Origin: Burkholderia sp. PAMC 26561
Lineage (GTDB): Bacteria; Pseudomonadota; Gammaproteobacteria; Burkholderiales; Burkholderiaceae
Direction of reading: 5' to 3'
Assembly: GCF_001557535.2 (NCBI RefSeq)
Contig: NZ_CP014306.1
Coordinates: 2,418,001-2,482,000, forward strand
DNA: 64,000 nucleotides
Position numbers and translations under genes: made by a program. Shown here in pieces: positions 36,375-46,208 of the stretch. Under the pieces are notes generated by a model. The model was not told the origin of the DNA. It saw only the letters and a list, made by a program, of their open reading frames with translations, and made no database searches. The first letter of the stretch is position 1. Each line of letters opens with the position of its first letter.

Positions 36375-36382
36375 GCTGCACT

Positions 36383-39300
36383 ATGCCGAATGCTTTTAAA
36401 CGTCCCGCCGATGCGGACAAGCTTGACCCCCAGGAGCAGTTGAAAAAGCTGCGTGAAGCCCTGCTGCGCGACGCCGCGGCGCGCGAAAGCGATGGCGAAA
36501 ACGACCCGGATGATTCCGCCGATGAAGGCTTGAACCGCAAGAAGGAAGCGGCTGCGCGGCGGTTTGCGGGCGGATCAGGGGGTGCGCCGAGCGGTCCTGG
36601 CGCGGGGTCGGGTTCGGGACGGAAGGCTACTCAACCCGCTCCGAAAAAAAATGTTGCCAAGGGTGCCGCGAATTCGCCTGGCGTTGCCCCGGATTCTTCC
36701 GCTTCGTCCGCGCAGCGCAAGGAGATTCGGGGCGGTTTGGCCGTGCTGGCCTCATTGGTCGGATCGTCCGATAAAACGGCCGCGCCTGATGATGTTGCCG
36801 TCACCGCCCGCGACGTGAAGACACAGCCTAAAGAACAAGCAGTAAAAAAAGCGGTGCTGCCTCCTTTTACTGCGCCTCCCGCACCTCCCGCTCCGCCAAC
36901 TGCGAAGCCAGTGCCATCGGACAAGCAAGTTGCGCGTCGTCCCGAACATAAGACTCACAAGGTCGCCGGTGTTTCCGTGACCATTGGCGCGCAGTCGTCT
37001 TCCGTCGAGCGTGCGCAAAAACCTCCAAAAGCCGCCGCCGTCGAAAAGTCGGCGGCGCCGCAGGAGAGGCGTCCTGAGCCGGGACCTGCGCCTCGCGCAC
37101 CCGAGCCGCGCGCCGATGCGCCTCGCGCCAATGCGCCGCGCGCGCCCGCAGAAGCGTTGGCAAAGCCCGATTTGGAGCGCGAAGCGACACGCAACGGCGG
37201 TCGGCGTGATGCCGCGCCGCAGCCACACTCGGCGCCAGACAGCGTACGCGACCGTGTCAAACCGGACGACAAACAACCGCGCAAGCCCGATGACATCCCG
37301 CGCCGCACGCGCGCCGAGCGCGATCCGGCGCGTCACGCCGCGCGCCCGGCCCGGGTGATCGCACCGAACCCGATTCCGCCGATTCATTTTCCCGAGACGC
37401 TGCCAGTTTCCGCCCGGCGCGATGAGATCGCTGCAGCGATCCAGTCGAATCAGGTGGTTATCGTCAGCGGCGAAACCGGCTCCGGCAAAACCACCCAGCT
37501 CCCGAAAATCTGTCTGGCGCTGGGCCGTGGCCTCGGTGCAGGCGGATCGGGTCTTATCGGACACACGCAGCCGCGGCGGATCGCGGCATCGGCGACGGGA
37601 CGCCGGATTGCCGAAGAACTCGGCACGCCGTTCGGCGAGGTCGTGGGTTACAAGGTTCGCTTCACGGACAACCTGTCCCCTGGCGCATCAGTGAAACTGA
37701 TGACGGACGGCATCTTGCTTGCCGAAACGCAGACCGATCCGCTGCTCGCCGCGTACGACACGATCATCATCGACGAAGCGCACGAGCGCAGCTTGAACAT
37801 CGATTTCCTGCTCGGCTATCTGCGTGAAATCCTGCCGCGGCGGCCTGATCTGAAGGTGATCGTGACGTCGGCGACCATCGATGCCGATCGCTTCGCCCGT
37901 CACTTCGGCAGCGATGAAAAACCCGCACCGGTGATCGAGGTGAGCGGGCGCCTGTATCCGGTTGAAGTGCGGTATCGGCCGGTCGAGGAGACGAGCGCTG
38001 CGGTGAAGTCGGCGCAGGGGACAAACAGCCCGAGCGCAGCCACGCCTCAGAAAGACCGCCCGAAAAACCAGCGTGAAAACGATCGCGACCTGATGGAAGC
38101 CATCGTGGACGCCGTCGACGAACTCTGCCGCGAAGGTCCCGGCGACGTCCTTGTATTCCTGCCCGGCGAGCGCGAAATCCGCGAGGCCGCCGAGGCGCTG
38201 CGCAAGCACCATCCGCCGCATACGGAAATCCTGCCGCTGTTCGCGCGGCTTTCTGCGGCGGAGCAGGAGCGTGTGTTCAAGTCATCGAACGCGCGGCGCA
38301 TCGTGCTTTCCACGAACGTTGCGGAAACGTCGCTGACCGTGCCGGGCATTCGTTATGTTGTCGATACCGGCCTGGCGCGCATCAAACGCTACTCGTACAG
38401 AAACAAAGTAGAGCAGTTGCAGATCGAACCGATTTCGCAAAGCTCGGCAAATCAGCGCGCGGGCCGCTGCGGCCGCGTGGCCGACGGCGTCTGCATCCGT
38501 CTCTACGAAGAGGATGATTACGCGCTGCGTACGCGGTTCACCGATCCGGAAATCCTGCGTTCGTCGCTCGCGTCGGTGATCCTGCGGATGAAGTCGCTGC
38601 ATCTGACGGCCATCGAAACGTTTCCGTTTCTCGAGCCGCCGCCGGGCCGCGCGATTGCCGATGGTTATCAGTTGCTGAACGAACTCGGCGCCGTCGATGA
38701 CGACAACACGCTCACGCCGCTCGGCCGTGAACTCGCGCGTTTGCCGCTCGATCCGCGCGTCGGCCGGATGATCCTGGCCGCGCGGGACCATCAGTCATTG
38801 CGCGAAGTGCTGATCATCGCGAGCGCGCTGTCCGTTCAGGACCCGCGCGACCGTCCCATCGAAGCACAGGAGCAAGCCGATCTGGCGCACAAGAAGTTCG
38901 CCGATGAACGCTCCGAATTCCTTCAATGGACCAAAATCTGGGCGTGGTTCGAAGACGCGATCACGCACAAGAAATCGAACAAGCAACTCACCGATGCCTG
39001 CCGCGCGAACTTCCTGAATCACGTGCGTTTGCGTGAATGGCGGGACGTGCATTCGCAATTGCTGACCGTCGTGCGGGAACACGGCTGGCGGCTCAACGAA
39101 TCGGAAGCCACCTTCGAGCAGATTCACCTTGCATTGCTGACGGGTTTGCTCGGGAACGTCGGCCTGAAAGCCGATGACGAGCCCTATTTCCTCGGCGCTC
39201 GCGGCATCAAGTTTTACTTGTGGCCGGGCTCGGCGTTGTTGAAGAAAGCGGGGCGCTGGGTCGTGGCGGGCGAACTCGTCGAGACGAGCCGGCTATATGC

Positions 39301-41245
39301 TCGATGCATCGCGAAGATCGAGCCCGAGTGGCTCGAACAAGTTGGCGCGCATTTGTTGCGCAAGTCGATTTCCGAACCGCATTGGGAAAAGAAGCCCGCG
39401 CAAGTCAGCGCTTATGAGCGCGCGACCTTGCATGGGCTCATGGTCTATGCGCGTCGTCGCGTGAGTTTCGGCAAGCAAGATCCGGAACGCGCACGCGAAT
39501 TGTTCATTCGCGGCGCGCTGGTCGACGGCGAGTTTGAAACCCGGCTGCCGTTTTTTGCGCACAACCGCAAGTTGCTCGCGGATATTGAACAACTGGAGCA
39601 CAAATCGCGTCGGCAGGACGTGCTTGTCGATGACGAACTGATCTTCGGTTTCTACGATTCGCTGATTCCCAAGGGCATTTATTCGGGCGCGGCGTTTGAG
39701 CGCTGGTATCGGGACGAAGAGAAAAAAGAAGGGACGTCGCGCCTGCTGTTCCTCTCGCGCGACGACCTGATGCGCCACGAAGCCGCCGGCATCACGACCG
39801 ACCTGTTCCCCAAGCGGATGACGATGGCCGGCATTGAAATGACGCTGACGTACCACTTCGAGCCCGGATCTCCGCGCGATGGCGTGACGCTGACCGTCCC
39901 GTTGTTCGGCCTGAATCAGGTCGACGCCCGCCGTTCAGAATGGCTCGTGCGCGGCATGCTGAAAGAGAAAGTGCAGTTGCTGCTGAAGTCGTTGCCGCAA
40001 AAACTTCGGCGCCATCTCGTACCGTTGCCCGAGTTTTCGGCGGGCGTGGTCGAGCGCCACAGCGGCAAGACGTTCGGCGCGGGCGGGTTGCTTGAAGCGC
40101 TGATCGCCGATATCCGCGAGCAGACGCAAATCGCAATGAAACCGTCGGACTTCAAGCTCGAATCGTTGCCGGCGCATCTGTTCATGAACTTCAAGGTCAT
40201 CGACGAACACGGGCGGCAACTCGCGATGGGTCGTAACCTCGCGCAATTACGCTCGGAACTCGGCGGCCAGGCGCAGCAGCATTTCCAGAAGCTCGCGGCG
40301 GGTGCGACGCTGGACATTGGCAGCGACGCGGCCGCGCCTGTCACGCGAAGTGCGGCGGCGTCGGAATCTTCAGGTGGAAGTTCAGGCACCGCGTTATACG
40401 AAAATCTCACCACGTGGGACTTCGGAAGGCTGCCTGAACTGCTCGAAATTCGACGACGCGGGCAGACGCTGTTCGGTTACCCCGCTTTGGTCGATCGGGG
40501 AACACATTGCGACGTTGAGGTGTTCGATTCGCCAGAGGAGGCGGCGCGGATTCATCGGGCGGGTTTGCGGCGCTTGTTCGCGTTGCAGTTGCGCGAGCCG
40601 ATCCGTTATCTCGAACGCAATCTTGGCGGTTTGCGCGAGATGTCGTTGCAGTACATGGCGCTAGGTTCGCAGGAAGAACTCGCGAGCCAGATCATCGAAA
40701 CGGCATTGGATCGTGCGTGTCTGCAAGATCCGCTTCCTGATAACGACGCGGATTTCTACGCAAGGCGTGATCAAGGGAAAAGCCGTTTGACGTTGCTGGC
40801 CCAGGAAATCGCACGGCTCGCCGGCCAGATCCTTGCGGACTACGCAATGGTGACGAAAAAACTGACGCAGGCAAAATCGTTTGGCGCGCCGTACGCGGAT
40901 ATGGTTGCGCAACTGAACGCGCTGATTGGCAAGCGCTTCATTATCGATACGCCTTACACGCAGTTATCCCACTTCCCGCGATACCTGAACGCAATGGCGT
41001 TGCGTATCGATAAATTGAAAGTGGACGCGGTGCGGGACGCGCGATTGTCGGCAGAGATTGCGCCGCTGTTGCAAAACTATCAGCGGGCTATTGCGCAACG
41101 CGGCGGAGTAGCCGATGCGCGATTGGGCGAGTACAGGTGGTTGCTGGAGGAATTGCGCGTGTCGCTGTTCGCGCAGGAACTGCGCACGCCGATGCCGATA
41201 TCGGTCAAGCGCTTGTACAAGGTGTGGGAATCAATGCAACGGTAG
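36383..41245 (+). CDS. hrpA: ATP-dependent RNA helicase HrpA
   Basis: A 1620-residue DEAH-box helicase, about 300 residues longer than E. coli HrpA. The helicase core begins near 333: Walker [16 protein letters not shown] (about 362-376), DEAH box [14 protein letters not shown] (about 458-471), SAT motif [11 protein letters not shown], and motif [15 protein letters not shown]. The HA2, OB-fold and long C-terminal DUF3418 region follow, ending [12 protein letters not shown]. The first 330 residues are Ala/Pro/Lys/Arg-rich, without hydrophobic core, and probably disordered. HrpA works on RNA and on stalled or colliding ribosomes in E. coli. The start may be leaderless. Confidence 0.94.
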   Translation: MPNAFKRPADADKLDPQEQLKKLREALLRDAAARESDGENDPDDSADEGLNRKKEAAARRFAGGSGGAPSGPGAGSGSGRKATQPAPKKNVAKGAANSPGVAPDSSASSAQRKEIRGGLAVLASLVGSSDKTAAPDDVAVTARDVKTQPKEQAVKKAVLPPFTAPPAPPAPPTAKPVPSDKQVARRPEHKTHKVAGVSVTIGAQSSSVERAQKPPKAAAVEKSAAPQERRPEPGPAPRAPEPRADAPRANAPRAPAEALAKPDLEREATRNGGRRDAAPQPHSAPDSVRDRVKPDDKQPRKPDDIPRRTRAERDPARHAARPARVIAPNPIPPIHFPETLPVSARRDEIAAAIQSNQVVIVSGETGSGKTTQLPKICLALGRGLGAGGSGLIGHTQPRRIAASATGRRIAEELGTPFGEVVGYKVRFTDNLSPGASVKLMTDGILLAETQTDPLLAAYDTIIIDEAHERSLNIDFLLGYLREILPRRPDLKVIVTSATIDADRFARHFGSDEKPAPVIEVSGRLYPVEVRYRPVEETSAAVKSAQGTNSPSAATPQKDRPKNQRENDRDLMEAIVDAVDELCREGPGDVLVFLPGEREIREAAEALRKHHPPHTEILPLFARLSAAEQERVFKSSNARRIVLSTNVAETSLTVPGIRYVVDTGLARIKRYSYRNKVEQLQIEPISQSSANQRAGRCGRVADGVCIRLYEEDDYALRTRFTDPEILRSSLASVILRMKSLHLTAIETFPFLEPPPGRAIADGYQLLNELGAVDDDNTLTPLGRELARLPLDPRVGRMILAARDHQSLREVLIIASALSVQDPRDRPIEAQEQADLAHKKFADERSEFLQWTKIWAWFEDAITHKKSNKQLTDACRANFLNHVRLREWRDVHSQLLTVVREHGWRLNESEATFEQIHLALLTGLLGNVGLKADDEPYFLGARGIKFYLWPGSALLKKAGRWVVAGELVETSRLYARCIAKIEPEWLEQVGAHLLRKSISEPHWEKKPAQVSAYERATLHGLMVYARRRVSFGKQDPERARELFIRGALVDGEFETRLPFFAHNRKLLADIEQLEHKSRRQDVLVDDELIFGFYDSLIPKGIYSGAAFERWYRDEEKKEGTSRLLFLSRDDLMRHEAAGITTDLFPKRMTMAGIEMTLTYHFEPGSPRDGVTLTVPLFGLNQVDARRSEWLVRGMLKEKVQLLLKSLPQKLRRHLVPLPEFSAGVVERHSGKTFGAGGLLEALIADIREQTQIAMKPSDFKLESLPAHLFMNFKVIDEHGRQLAMGRNLAQLRSELGGQAQQHFQKLAAGATLDIGSDAAAPVTRSAAASESSGGSSGTALYENLTTWDFGRLPELLEIRRRGQTLFGYPALVDRGTHCDVEVFDSPEEAARIHRAGLRRLFALQLREPIRYLERNLGGLREMSLQYMALGSQEELASQIIETALDRACLQDPLPDNDADFYARRDQGKSRLTLLAQEIARLAGQILADYAMVTKKLTQAKSFGAPYADMVAQLNALIGKRFIIDTPYTQLSHFPRYLNAMALRIDKLKVDAVRDARLSAEIAPLLQNYQRAIAQRGGVADARLGEYRWLLEELRVSLFAQELRTPMPISVKRLYKVWESMQR

Positions 41246-41253
41246 CCGGTAAA

Positions 41254-41292
41254 AAAACGCGAGACCTGACGGACAGCCAAGTCTCGCGTTTT
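41254..41292. terminator. bidirectional terminator after hrpA
   Basis: AAAACGCGAGAC (41254-41265) pairs with GTCTCGCGTTTT (41281-41292) around a 15-base loop. It separates hrpA from the convergent lipoprotein gene. Confidence 0.85.
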
Positions 41293-41307
41293 GCAGATTT
41301 CACGAAA

Positions 41308-41862
41308 TTACTTCGTCGTACCGCCCGGCGTTTCGACTTCAAGACTGAGCGGTGCTGCCGTCAAGACATTGGCTTCGGCGCTTACCGGCCCGCTGGCTTC
41401 TGTGCTGACGGGCGTGAACACGTACTTTTGCCATTTGCCGCCGGTGAGCGTTTCCACGTTATCTCCGCATTTCCGATAGAAATTACGAGCCTCGTCGCGC
41501 GAGGTGAACACGGCCTTGAGCTGACAGACCATCTGCGGTGCGCCGGCGTCGTTCGTGACGTTCAGCACGTAGTCCCACTCACGAACGCCGAAGAACCCTT
41601 CGTTGAACTGCGGACGACCGAGAAGGCCGGCAACCTGGTTTTTCGTCATGCCGGGCTTGAGCTTGCGCAAAGTTTCGGTAAGCGGATAGCTGCCGCCGAC
41701 ATTCGACGCTGATTCCGGAGCCGGGAATACCAACTGGTCTTGACCGCCGTTGCTGGCAAGACGACTGCCAGTGCCAGTGCCGCACGCAGACATGAGAAGG
41801 GCTGTGACTAGCGCAGCTGCGAATGGAAGTGCACGCGCTGCATTGCGGAGGGTGAAGTTCAT
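41308..41862 (-). CDS. BamE-like lipoprotein paired with the adhesin
   Basis: A 184-residue lipoprotein. The signal peptide ends in LMSAC (Cys27). The core at about 58-130 has the SmpA/BamE fold pattern: LTETLRKLKPGMTKNQVAGL then LGRPQFNEGFFGVREWDYVL. In BamE-type domains 'GMTxxQVxxLLGxP' is the signature. A Cys pair (MVCQLKAVF and YRKCGDN) may form a disulfide. It follows the trimeric autotransporter by 87 bases on the same strand, so the two are probably one operon. Inference: an envelope helper for secretion or insertion of that adhesin, comparable in role (not sequence) to SadB or TpgA partners of other trimeric autotransporters. Confidence 0.8.
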   Translation of the reverse strand: MNFTLRNAARALPFAAALVTALLMSACGTGTGSRLASNGGQDQLVFPAPESASNVGGSYPLTETLRKLKPGMTKNQVAGLLGRPQFNEGFFGVREWDYVLNVTNDAGAPQMVCQLKAVFTSRDEARNFYRKCGDNVETLTGGKWQKYVFTPVSTEASGPVSAEANVLTAAPLSLEVETPGGTTK

Positions 41863-41949
41863 CTCTTGATCGGATCCGTTGTTTTCATTAACTCGATGTC
41901 GCGGGCTTTTTGCATGCCCGCGACACTTCCTCTTATTGACTGCTGTGGC

Positions 41950-44571
41950 TTACCAGTGCATTCCCGCGCCAACCGAGACGCCAAACTGGCCCCGCGTGCT
42001 CGTGGTGCCGCTGACCTTGTACGCCCAGATGCCGTTCTCGGAGAGCTGCGATACGCCGACCGCGACTGCGGATTGACCGCCATACGTGCCGCCGCCAATT
42101 GCCACCATGCCGCGGCCCGGCAGTACTGCTTGCGGCAAACCCGCGACTGCCAAGGCCGACGCCGTACCCGCATACGCGTCGCGACGCGTGCCTTCCGTCT
42201 TCGAGTCGGTGTAGTCGTTGGCTGACTTGAGCGTGCTGCCTGCGCTCTGGTTCAACTGGTTGACGTTGACAGCATCAGTGCCTTGCGTGCCTGCCGCGAC
42301 GTTCGTGATCTGGCGTTCGCTGCCTGCCGCACCGACCGACACGGTATTCGCACGATCCGCGACAGAGCTCTGTCCGAGGGCGACTGAATTGGCCGCAGTT
42401 GCCTGGGCGCCGTTACCCACGGCAACCGAACCCGTGCCGCTCGCGAGTGCGTTTTGACCCAATGCCATTGCGTTGTCAGCTGTAGCCTGAGCGCCATTGC
42501 CCATGGCGACTGATCCAGCGCCCGTTGCGACTGCCTTCGCGCCTACTGCAACCGCAAGCGTGCCGGTTGCCGATGCCGCGTCCACGCTGCGATCACCGTC
42601 AGCGCTGAACAAGGGGTCCTTCGCGTCGATGACCGCATTGCTTACCGCGTTCGCAACTGCATTGTTGACTGCATCGCCAACCGATGCGTTAACCTGACCG
42701 ATTGCATCGTTGAGCTGTCCTACGTTCACTGCGTCGGTCGTATCCACGCCGGCCGCGACGTTGTGGAGCACGGTGCCGCTTGTGCCTTCGAGCGTCACGC
42801 TGTCATGGTTGACCGAGCCGTCCGTATTGCGGTCGTATTTGACTGCGCCGTCGGCAGTAGTAGTTGCCGTTGCAGCCGCTGCTGTTGCCTGGTCACTGAC
42901 CGCCTTCAACTGTGCGACGTTGACCGCGTCCGTATCCAGCGCGCCGGCGGAAACGCCGCTGATCGTGCGGCCGCCGACGTTGACTTCGCCGGTCGATGTT
43001 TGCGGTGCCGACAAGCCGAAAGCCGCATAGCCGCTTTGAGCGCCGATGGCGGCCGACGATCCGGCGCCGAGCGCGACGCTGTTATCCGCGGTCGCCGACG
43101 CGTTTGTGCCGATAGCCACCGAGTTAGCCCTTGCGGCGGCAGCAGAACCCACTGCAACCGCGTTATCGCCGGCGCCCGAGTTTGCACCGACTGCGATGGC
43201 ATTCACCCCGTTTGCAGTTGCGTAAGTTCCCGCGGCCACCGAATTGGCGCCTTGCGCCAAAGCCGCATTGCCAATTGCGGCTGAGTTGTCGCCCGTCGCT
43301 GCGGCGTTGCTTCCGTACGCGGCAGCGCTGGCGCCGCCGGCAGCGGCATTTGCGCCGGTCGCAGTGGAGTTGATGCCCGACGCCTGGGCGTTGTCGCCGA
43401 CGGCAACCGACGTCTCGGCCGTGGCGACGGCGTTTGCGCCCACCGCAACAGAGCCGGCCGTCGCAATGGTGCTCGAACCCACCGCCACGCCGTTGTCGGC
43501 GGCGCCCGAGTTCGTACCGACCGCAATGGCATTCACGCCGTTTGCGGTTGCGTAGTTTCCTGCGGCCAGCGAGCCGGATCCTTGAGCCGAAGCCGCATTG
43601 CCGATTGCAGCTGAATTGTCGCCCGTCGCCGCGGCGCCGCTTCCGTATGCTGCAGCATTGGCGCCGCTGGCGACGGCATCTGCGCCTGTTGCAGTGGCGT
43701 TTGCACCTGACGCCTGAGCGCTGTTGCCTAGGGCGACTGCGCTCTCGCCCATTGATGTAGCGTTTGCGCCGACCGCGACGGAGTCAGTCCTCGCCACAGC
43801 GGCCGAACCCACAGCGACGGCGTTGTCAGCCGCGACGGTATCTGAACCGACTGCGATGGCATTGACGCCATTCGCCGCGGCATAGTTTCCTGCTGCGAAC
43901 GAATCGGAGCCCACTGCCGAGGCGTTGTTGCCAACGGCTGTAGCATAAGCTCCCTCAGCCGTTGCGCTGTTTCCAAGAGCGGCAGAGTTGACGCCGCTTG
44001 CGGTAGAGTTTGCACCGATGGCCGTGGTGCCTGCGGAAGTTGCACTGGAAAGGGCTCCCAAGGCGATGGCCTGATCTGCGGAAGCGGTCGCGCCGTCACC
44101 CAGGGCCACGCTGCTGTCGCCAAGCGCGAATGAGTAGTTGCCGACGGCCACTGTCGCCAGGCCCTGTGCTGCCGACGAGTTTCCGATTGCTACGGAACCA
44201 TTGCCGGCTGACTGCGCGTCAAAACCGACTGCGGTGGACCCGCTTCCCGTGGATCTTGCTCGATTTCCAAATGCACTCGATCTCGTGCCATCCGCTTCAG
44301 CGGCAAAGCCAACAGCGGTTGAACGTTCGCCATTGGCGCTGGCAGTAGGCCCAACGCGAGTGGAGTCGCTTCCGGAGCCGACGCCCGCCCAGTCGTCAAC
44401 TGCTTGCGCCTGAGCCGAGCTCCCGACGAGGAAGCCCCCGACCATTACCGCATGCACGATCGCGAGCTTGCCTGCAGAAGAGGATCGCTTGGAATGCGAT
44501 TTGGAAGTCTCGGATGCTGCCACCCAGGTACCGGAAGATTCGTTCCAGACTGCTTTGAAAATTCTATTCAT
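41950..44571 (-). CDS. trimeric autotransporter adhesin (YadA-like, type Vc)
   Basis: An 873-residue surface adhesin. It starts with an extended signal peptide region (MNRIFKAVWNESSGTWVAAS) and a signal peptide ending near residue 57 (SSAQAQA). Residues about 60-560 are YadA-type head repeats of about 14 residues (GxNSxAxGxxAxAxG pattern). Three neck motifs follow (DTDAVNVAQLKAVSDQ, TTDAVNVGQLND, GTDAVNVNQLNQSA), with stalk and a second small head between them. The last 75 residues are the membrane anchor (YAGTASALAVAGLPQAVLPG and ending FGVSVGAGMHW with a terminal aromatic). Three such chains should form one 12-strand barrel. Likely role: attachment or aggregation. Confidence 0.95.
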   Translation of the reverse strand: MNRIFKAVWNESSGTWVAASETSKSHSKRSSSAGKLAIVHAVMVGGFLVGSSAQAQAVDDWAGVGSGSDSTRVGPTASANGERSTAVGFAAEADGTRSSAFGNRARSTGSGSTAVGFDAQSAGNGSVAIGNSSAAQGLATVAVGNYSFALGDSSVALGDGATASADQAIALGALSSATSAGTTAIGANSTASGVNSAALGNSATAEGAYATAVGNNASAVGSDSFAAGNYAAANGVNAIAVGSDTVAADNAVAVGSAAVARTDSVAVGANATSMGESAVALGNSAQASGANATATGADAVASGANAAAYGSGAAATGDNSAAIGNAASAQGSGSLAAGNYATANGVNAIAVGTNSGAADNGVAVGSSTIATAGSVAVGANAVATAETSVAVGDNAQASGINSTATGANAAAGGASAAAYGSNAAATGDNSAAIGNAALAQGANSVAAGTYATANGVNAIAVGANSGAGDNAVAVGSAAAARANSVAIGTNASATADNSVALGAGSSAAIGAQSGYAAFGLSAPQTSTGEVNVGGRTISGVSAGALDTDAVNVAQLKAVSDQATAAAATATTTADGAVKYDRNTDGSVNHDSVTLEGTSGTVLHNVAAGVDTTDAVNVGQLNDAIGQVNASVGDAVNNAVANAVSNAVIDAKDPLFSADGDRSVDAASATGTLAVAVGAKAVATGAGSVAMGNGAQATADNAMALGQNALASGTGSVAVGNGAQATAANSVALGQSSVADRANTVSVGAAGSERQITNVAAGTQGTDAVNVNQLNQSAGSTLKSANDYTDSKTEGTRRDAYAGTASALAVAGLPQAVLPGRGMVAIGGGTYGGQSAVAVGVSQLSENGIWAYKVSGTTSTRGQFGVSVGAGMHW
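43105..44094 (-). repeat. three tandem 330-base repeats in the adhesin head
   Basis: The same segment recurs at exact 330-base steps: the codons for GVNAIAVG fall at about 43201, 43531 and 43861. Each unit is 110 residues, about eight head coils. Units 1 and 2 are clearly more alike than either is to unit 3. Boundaries are approximate. Confidence 0.75.
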
Positions 44572-45103
44572 GAAAGAAGGATGTCTAACAATTTGACAAA
44601 TACTTGTCGGTTGATCGATGGAACAGGTCGCGCTGGGTCCGGATGATGGTCGGAATTGGACGTGACCGTTCCTGGTAACGAGGATCTCCCGCCTCGCAAA
44701 TTCTGGCCCGCTTGGGCGTTGGACAAGCTTCCTGCATGCTGCGCTTCGGACTCAGAAGCTCGGGATCATCCGCGTTGTAACGCCGGCGATATACACGATC
44801 TTTCTTAATTTGAGTGGGCGAGCCGGATAAATGGTTCGTATTGCAAACTAAGTGATTTAAGTGTGAAAATTTGTGATGTCTGGTAGATTTTCGTCGTCGT
44901 TTTCCACTGTTGCTTGGCTGCTTCTCTTCGGGGCAGTTGTCGAGCCGGTGGACTGGTGATGTTTTTTGCGGCATCGAACTTTGCACGTGACCGCGCCGGC
45001 GTTTGCGCGGTATTGCCAACAAAACGTGGAAAACCTGCGTCCGCTCAACCTCTCAAAAGCGCAAACGTTCTACAATGTCGACTGATTTCTGACTTGAGTT
45101 TTC
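44572..45103. other. AT-richer intergenic region between adhesin and beta-propeller genes
   Basis: About 530 bases, visibly lower in GC than its surroundings (for example 44800-44900). It must hold the divergent promoters. For the plus-strand gene a -10 TACAAT lies at 45071-45076 with no good -35. A 145-codon minus-strand frame (44585-45022) is basic, irregular and unlike a known protein; I do not accept it. Confidence 0.45.
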
Positions 45104-46126
45104 ATGCGCAATTTTCTTCGTACTCGCCTTCGTACTCGTTTCTCCCGCGCGACTGCAGTCACTGCGGCATTGCTCTCGGTGTTTTCCGTCACCGCGCCGG
45201 CCTACGCCAACAACGTGATCGTGCTGAATTCAGGCGAAGCCACGCTCAGTCTCATCGACGAAGCAACTCGCCAGGTCGTGGCCACCATTCCGACCGGCAA
45301 GGAGCCGCATCATTTGATGGCAACACCGGACAATTCGTCGCTGATCGTGGCGAACTCGGTGTCGAACAACCTGATGTTCGTGGACCCGAAAACAGGCAAG
45401 CCTCAGCGCTGGGTCGAAAATATCGAGGACCCGTATCAGGTCGGTTTTTCGCCGGACAACAAGTGGTTTGTGTCAACCGGCTTGCGGCTCGACCGGCTGG
45501 ACATCTACCGCTATGACGGCAAGAATATTTCGATCGCAAAGCGCATCCCGCTCGCGGTCATGCCGAGCCATATCGCGTTCACGAACGACAGCAAGACTGC
45601 GTTCATTTCGCTACAGGTATCCGGCGAGATCGCAGCTATTGATCTGGCAACGCAGACCGTGAAATGGAAGATGAAGGTGGGGCCGGTGCCCGCCGGTCTC
45701 TGGATGACGCCGAACGACAAGTACATGCTGGTTGGCATGACAGGCGCGGATTACGTCGCCGTGGTGGATTGGCGTAACCAGAAGATCGTCAAGACAATCA
45801 AGACCGGGAACGGCGCGCATAACTTCCGCTCGCTGGCGGACGGCAAGCATGTCGTGGTGTCAAATCGCGTCGCGAGCACAATTAGCGTCATTGACCAGGA
45901 TTCGCTCACAAATGTCGGCGACATCACCGGTCTGCTTCCCGGTCCGGACGATATGGAACTTTCCGCTGACAAACGCTATCTTTGGGTAACGTTCCGGTTC
46001 GCGAAGAAAGTCGGAATCATTGATCTGACAAATCGCAAGCTCATACAGACAATCGCTGTGGGCCGTTCGCCGCATGGCATCTATTTTTACGACCGGGCGC
46101 CGGTGTTTGGCCCGAACGGCGGCTGA
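45104..46126 (+). CDS. exported YVTN-family beta-propeller protein
   Basis: A 340-residue protein with a signal peptide (about 1-33, ending VTAPAYA). The mature protein is about seven blades with the YVTN/YncE repeat: VATIPTGKEPHHLMATPDNS, IPLAVMPSHIAFTNDSKTAF, MKVGPVPAGLWMTPNDKYML, and IAVGRSPHGIYFYDRA at the end. Such periplasmic propellers usually bind partners or ligands rather than catalyse; the fold is shared with cytochrome d1 but I see no haem ligands. It lies 82 bases upstream of a sterol-desaturase-family gene in the same direction, so an operon is possible. Confidence 0.85.
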   Translation: MRNFLRTRLRTRFSRATAVTAALLSVFSVTAPAYANNVIVLNSGEATLSLIDEATRQVVATIPTGKEPHHLMATPDNSSLIVANSVSNNLMFVDPKTGKPQRWVENIEDPYQVGFSPDNKWFVSTGLRLDRLDIYRYDGKNISIAKRIPLAVMPSHIAFTNDSKTAFISLQVSGEIAAIDLATQTVKWKMKVGPVPAGLWMTPNDKYMLVGMTGADYVAVVDWRNQKIVKTIKTGNGAHNFRSLADGKHVVVSNRVASTISVIDQDSLTNVGDITGLLPGPDDMELSADKRYLWVTFRFAKKVGIIDLTNRKLIQTIAVGRSPHGIYFYDRAPVFGPNGG

Positions 46127-46208
46127 GGCGAGGGGCTGGGTCGCGAGTCACGTTGAGGTTGAAGGGCGATGCTGTGCCGGCAGCGCCTGGTAACGGTTAC
46201 GGAGTTTC

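Noticed and set aside
44585..45022. A 145-codon basic protein in the adhesin upstream region
   Set aside because: Irregular Arg/Lys/His-rich composition, no start context; more likely regulatory DNA.
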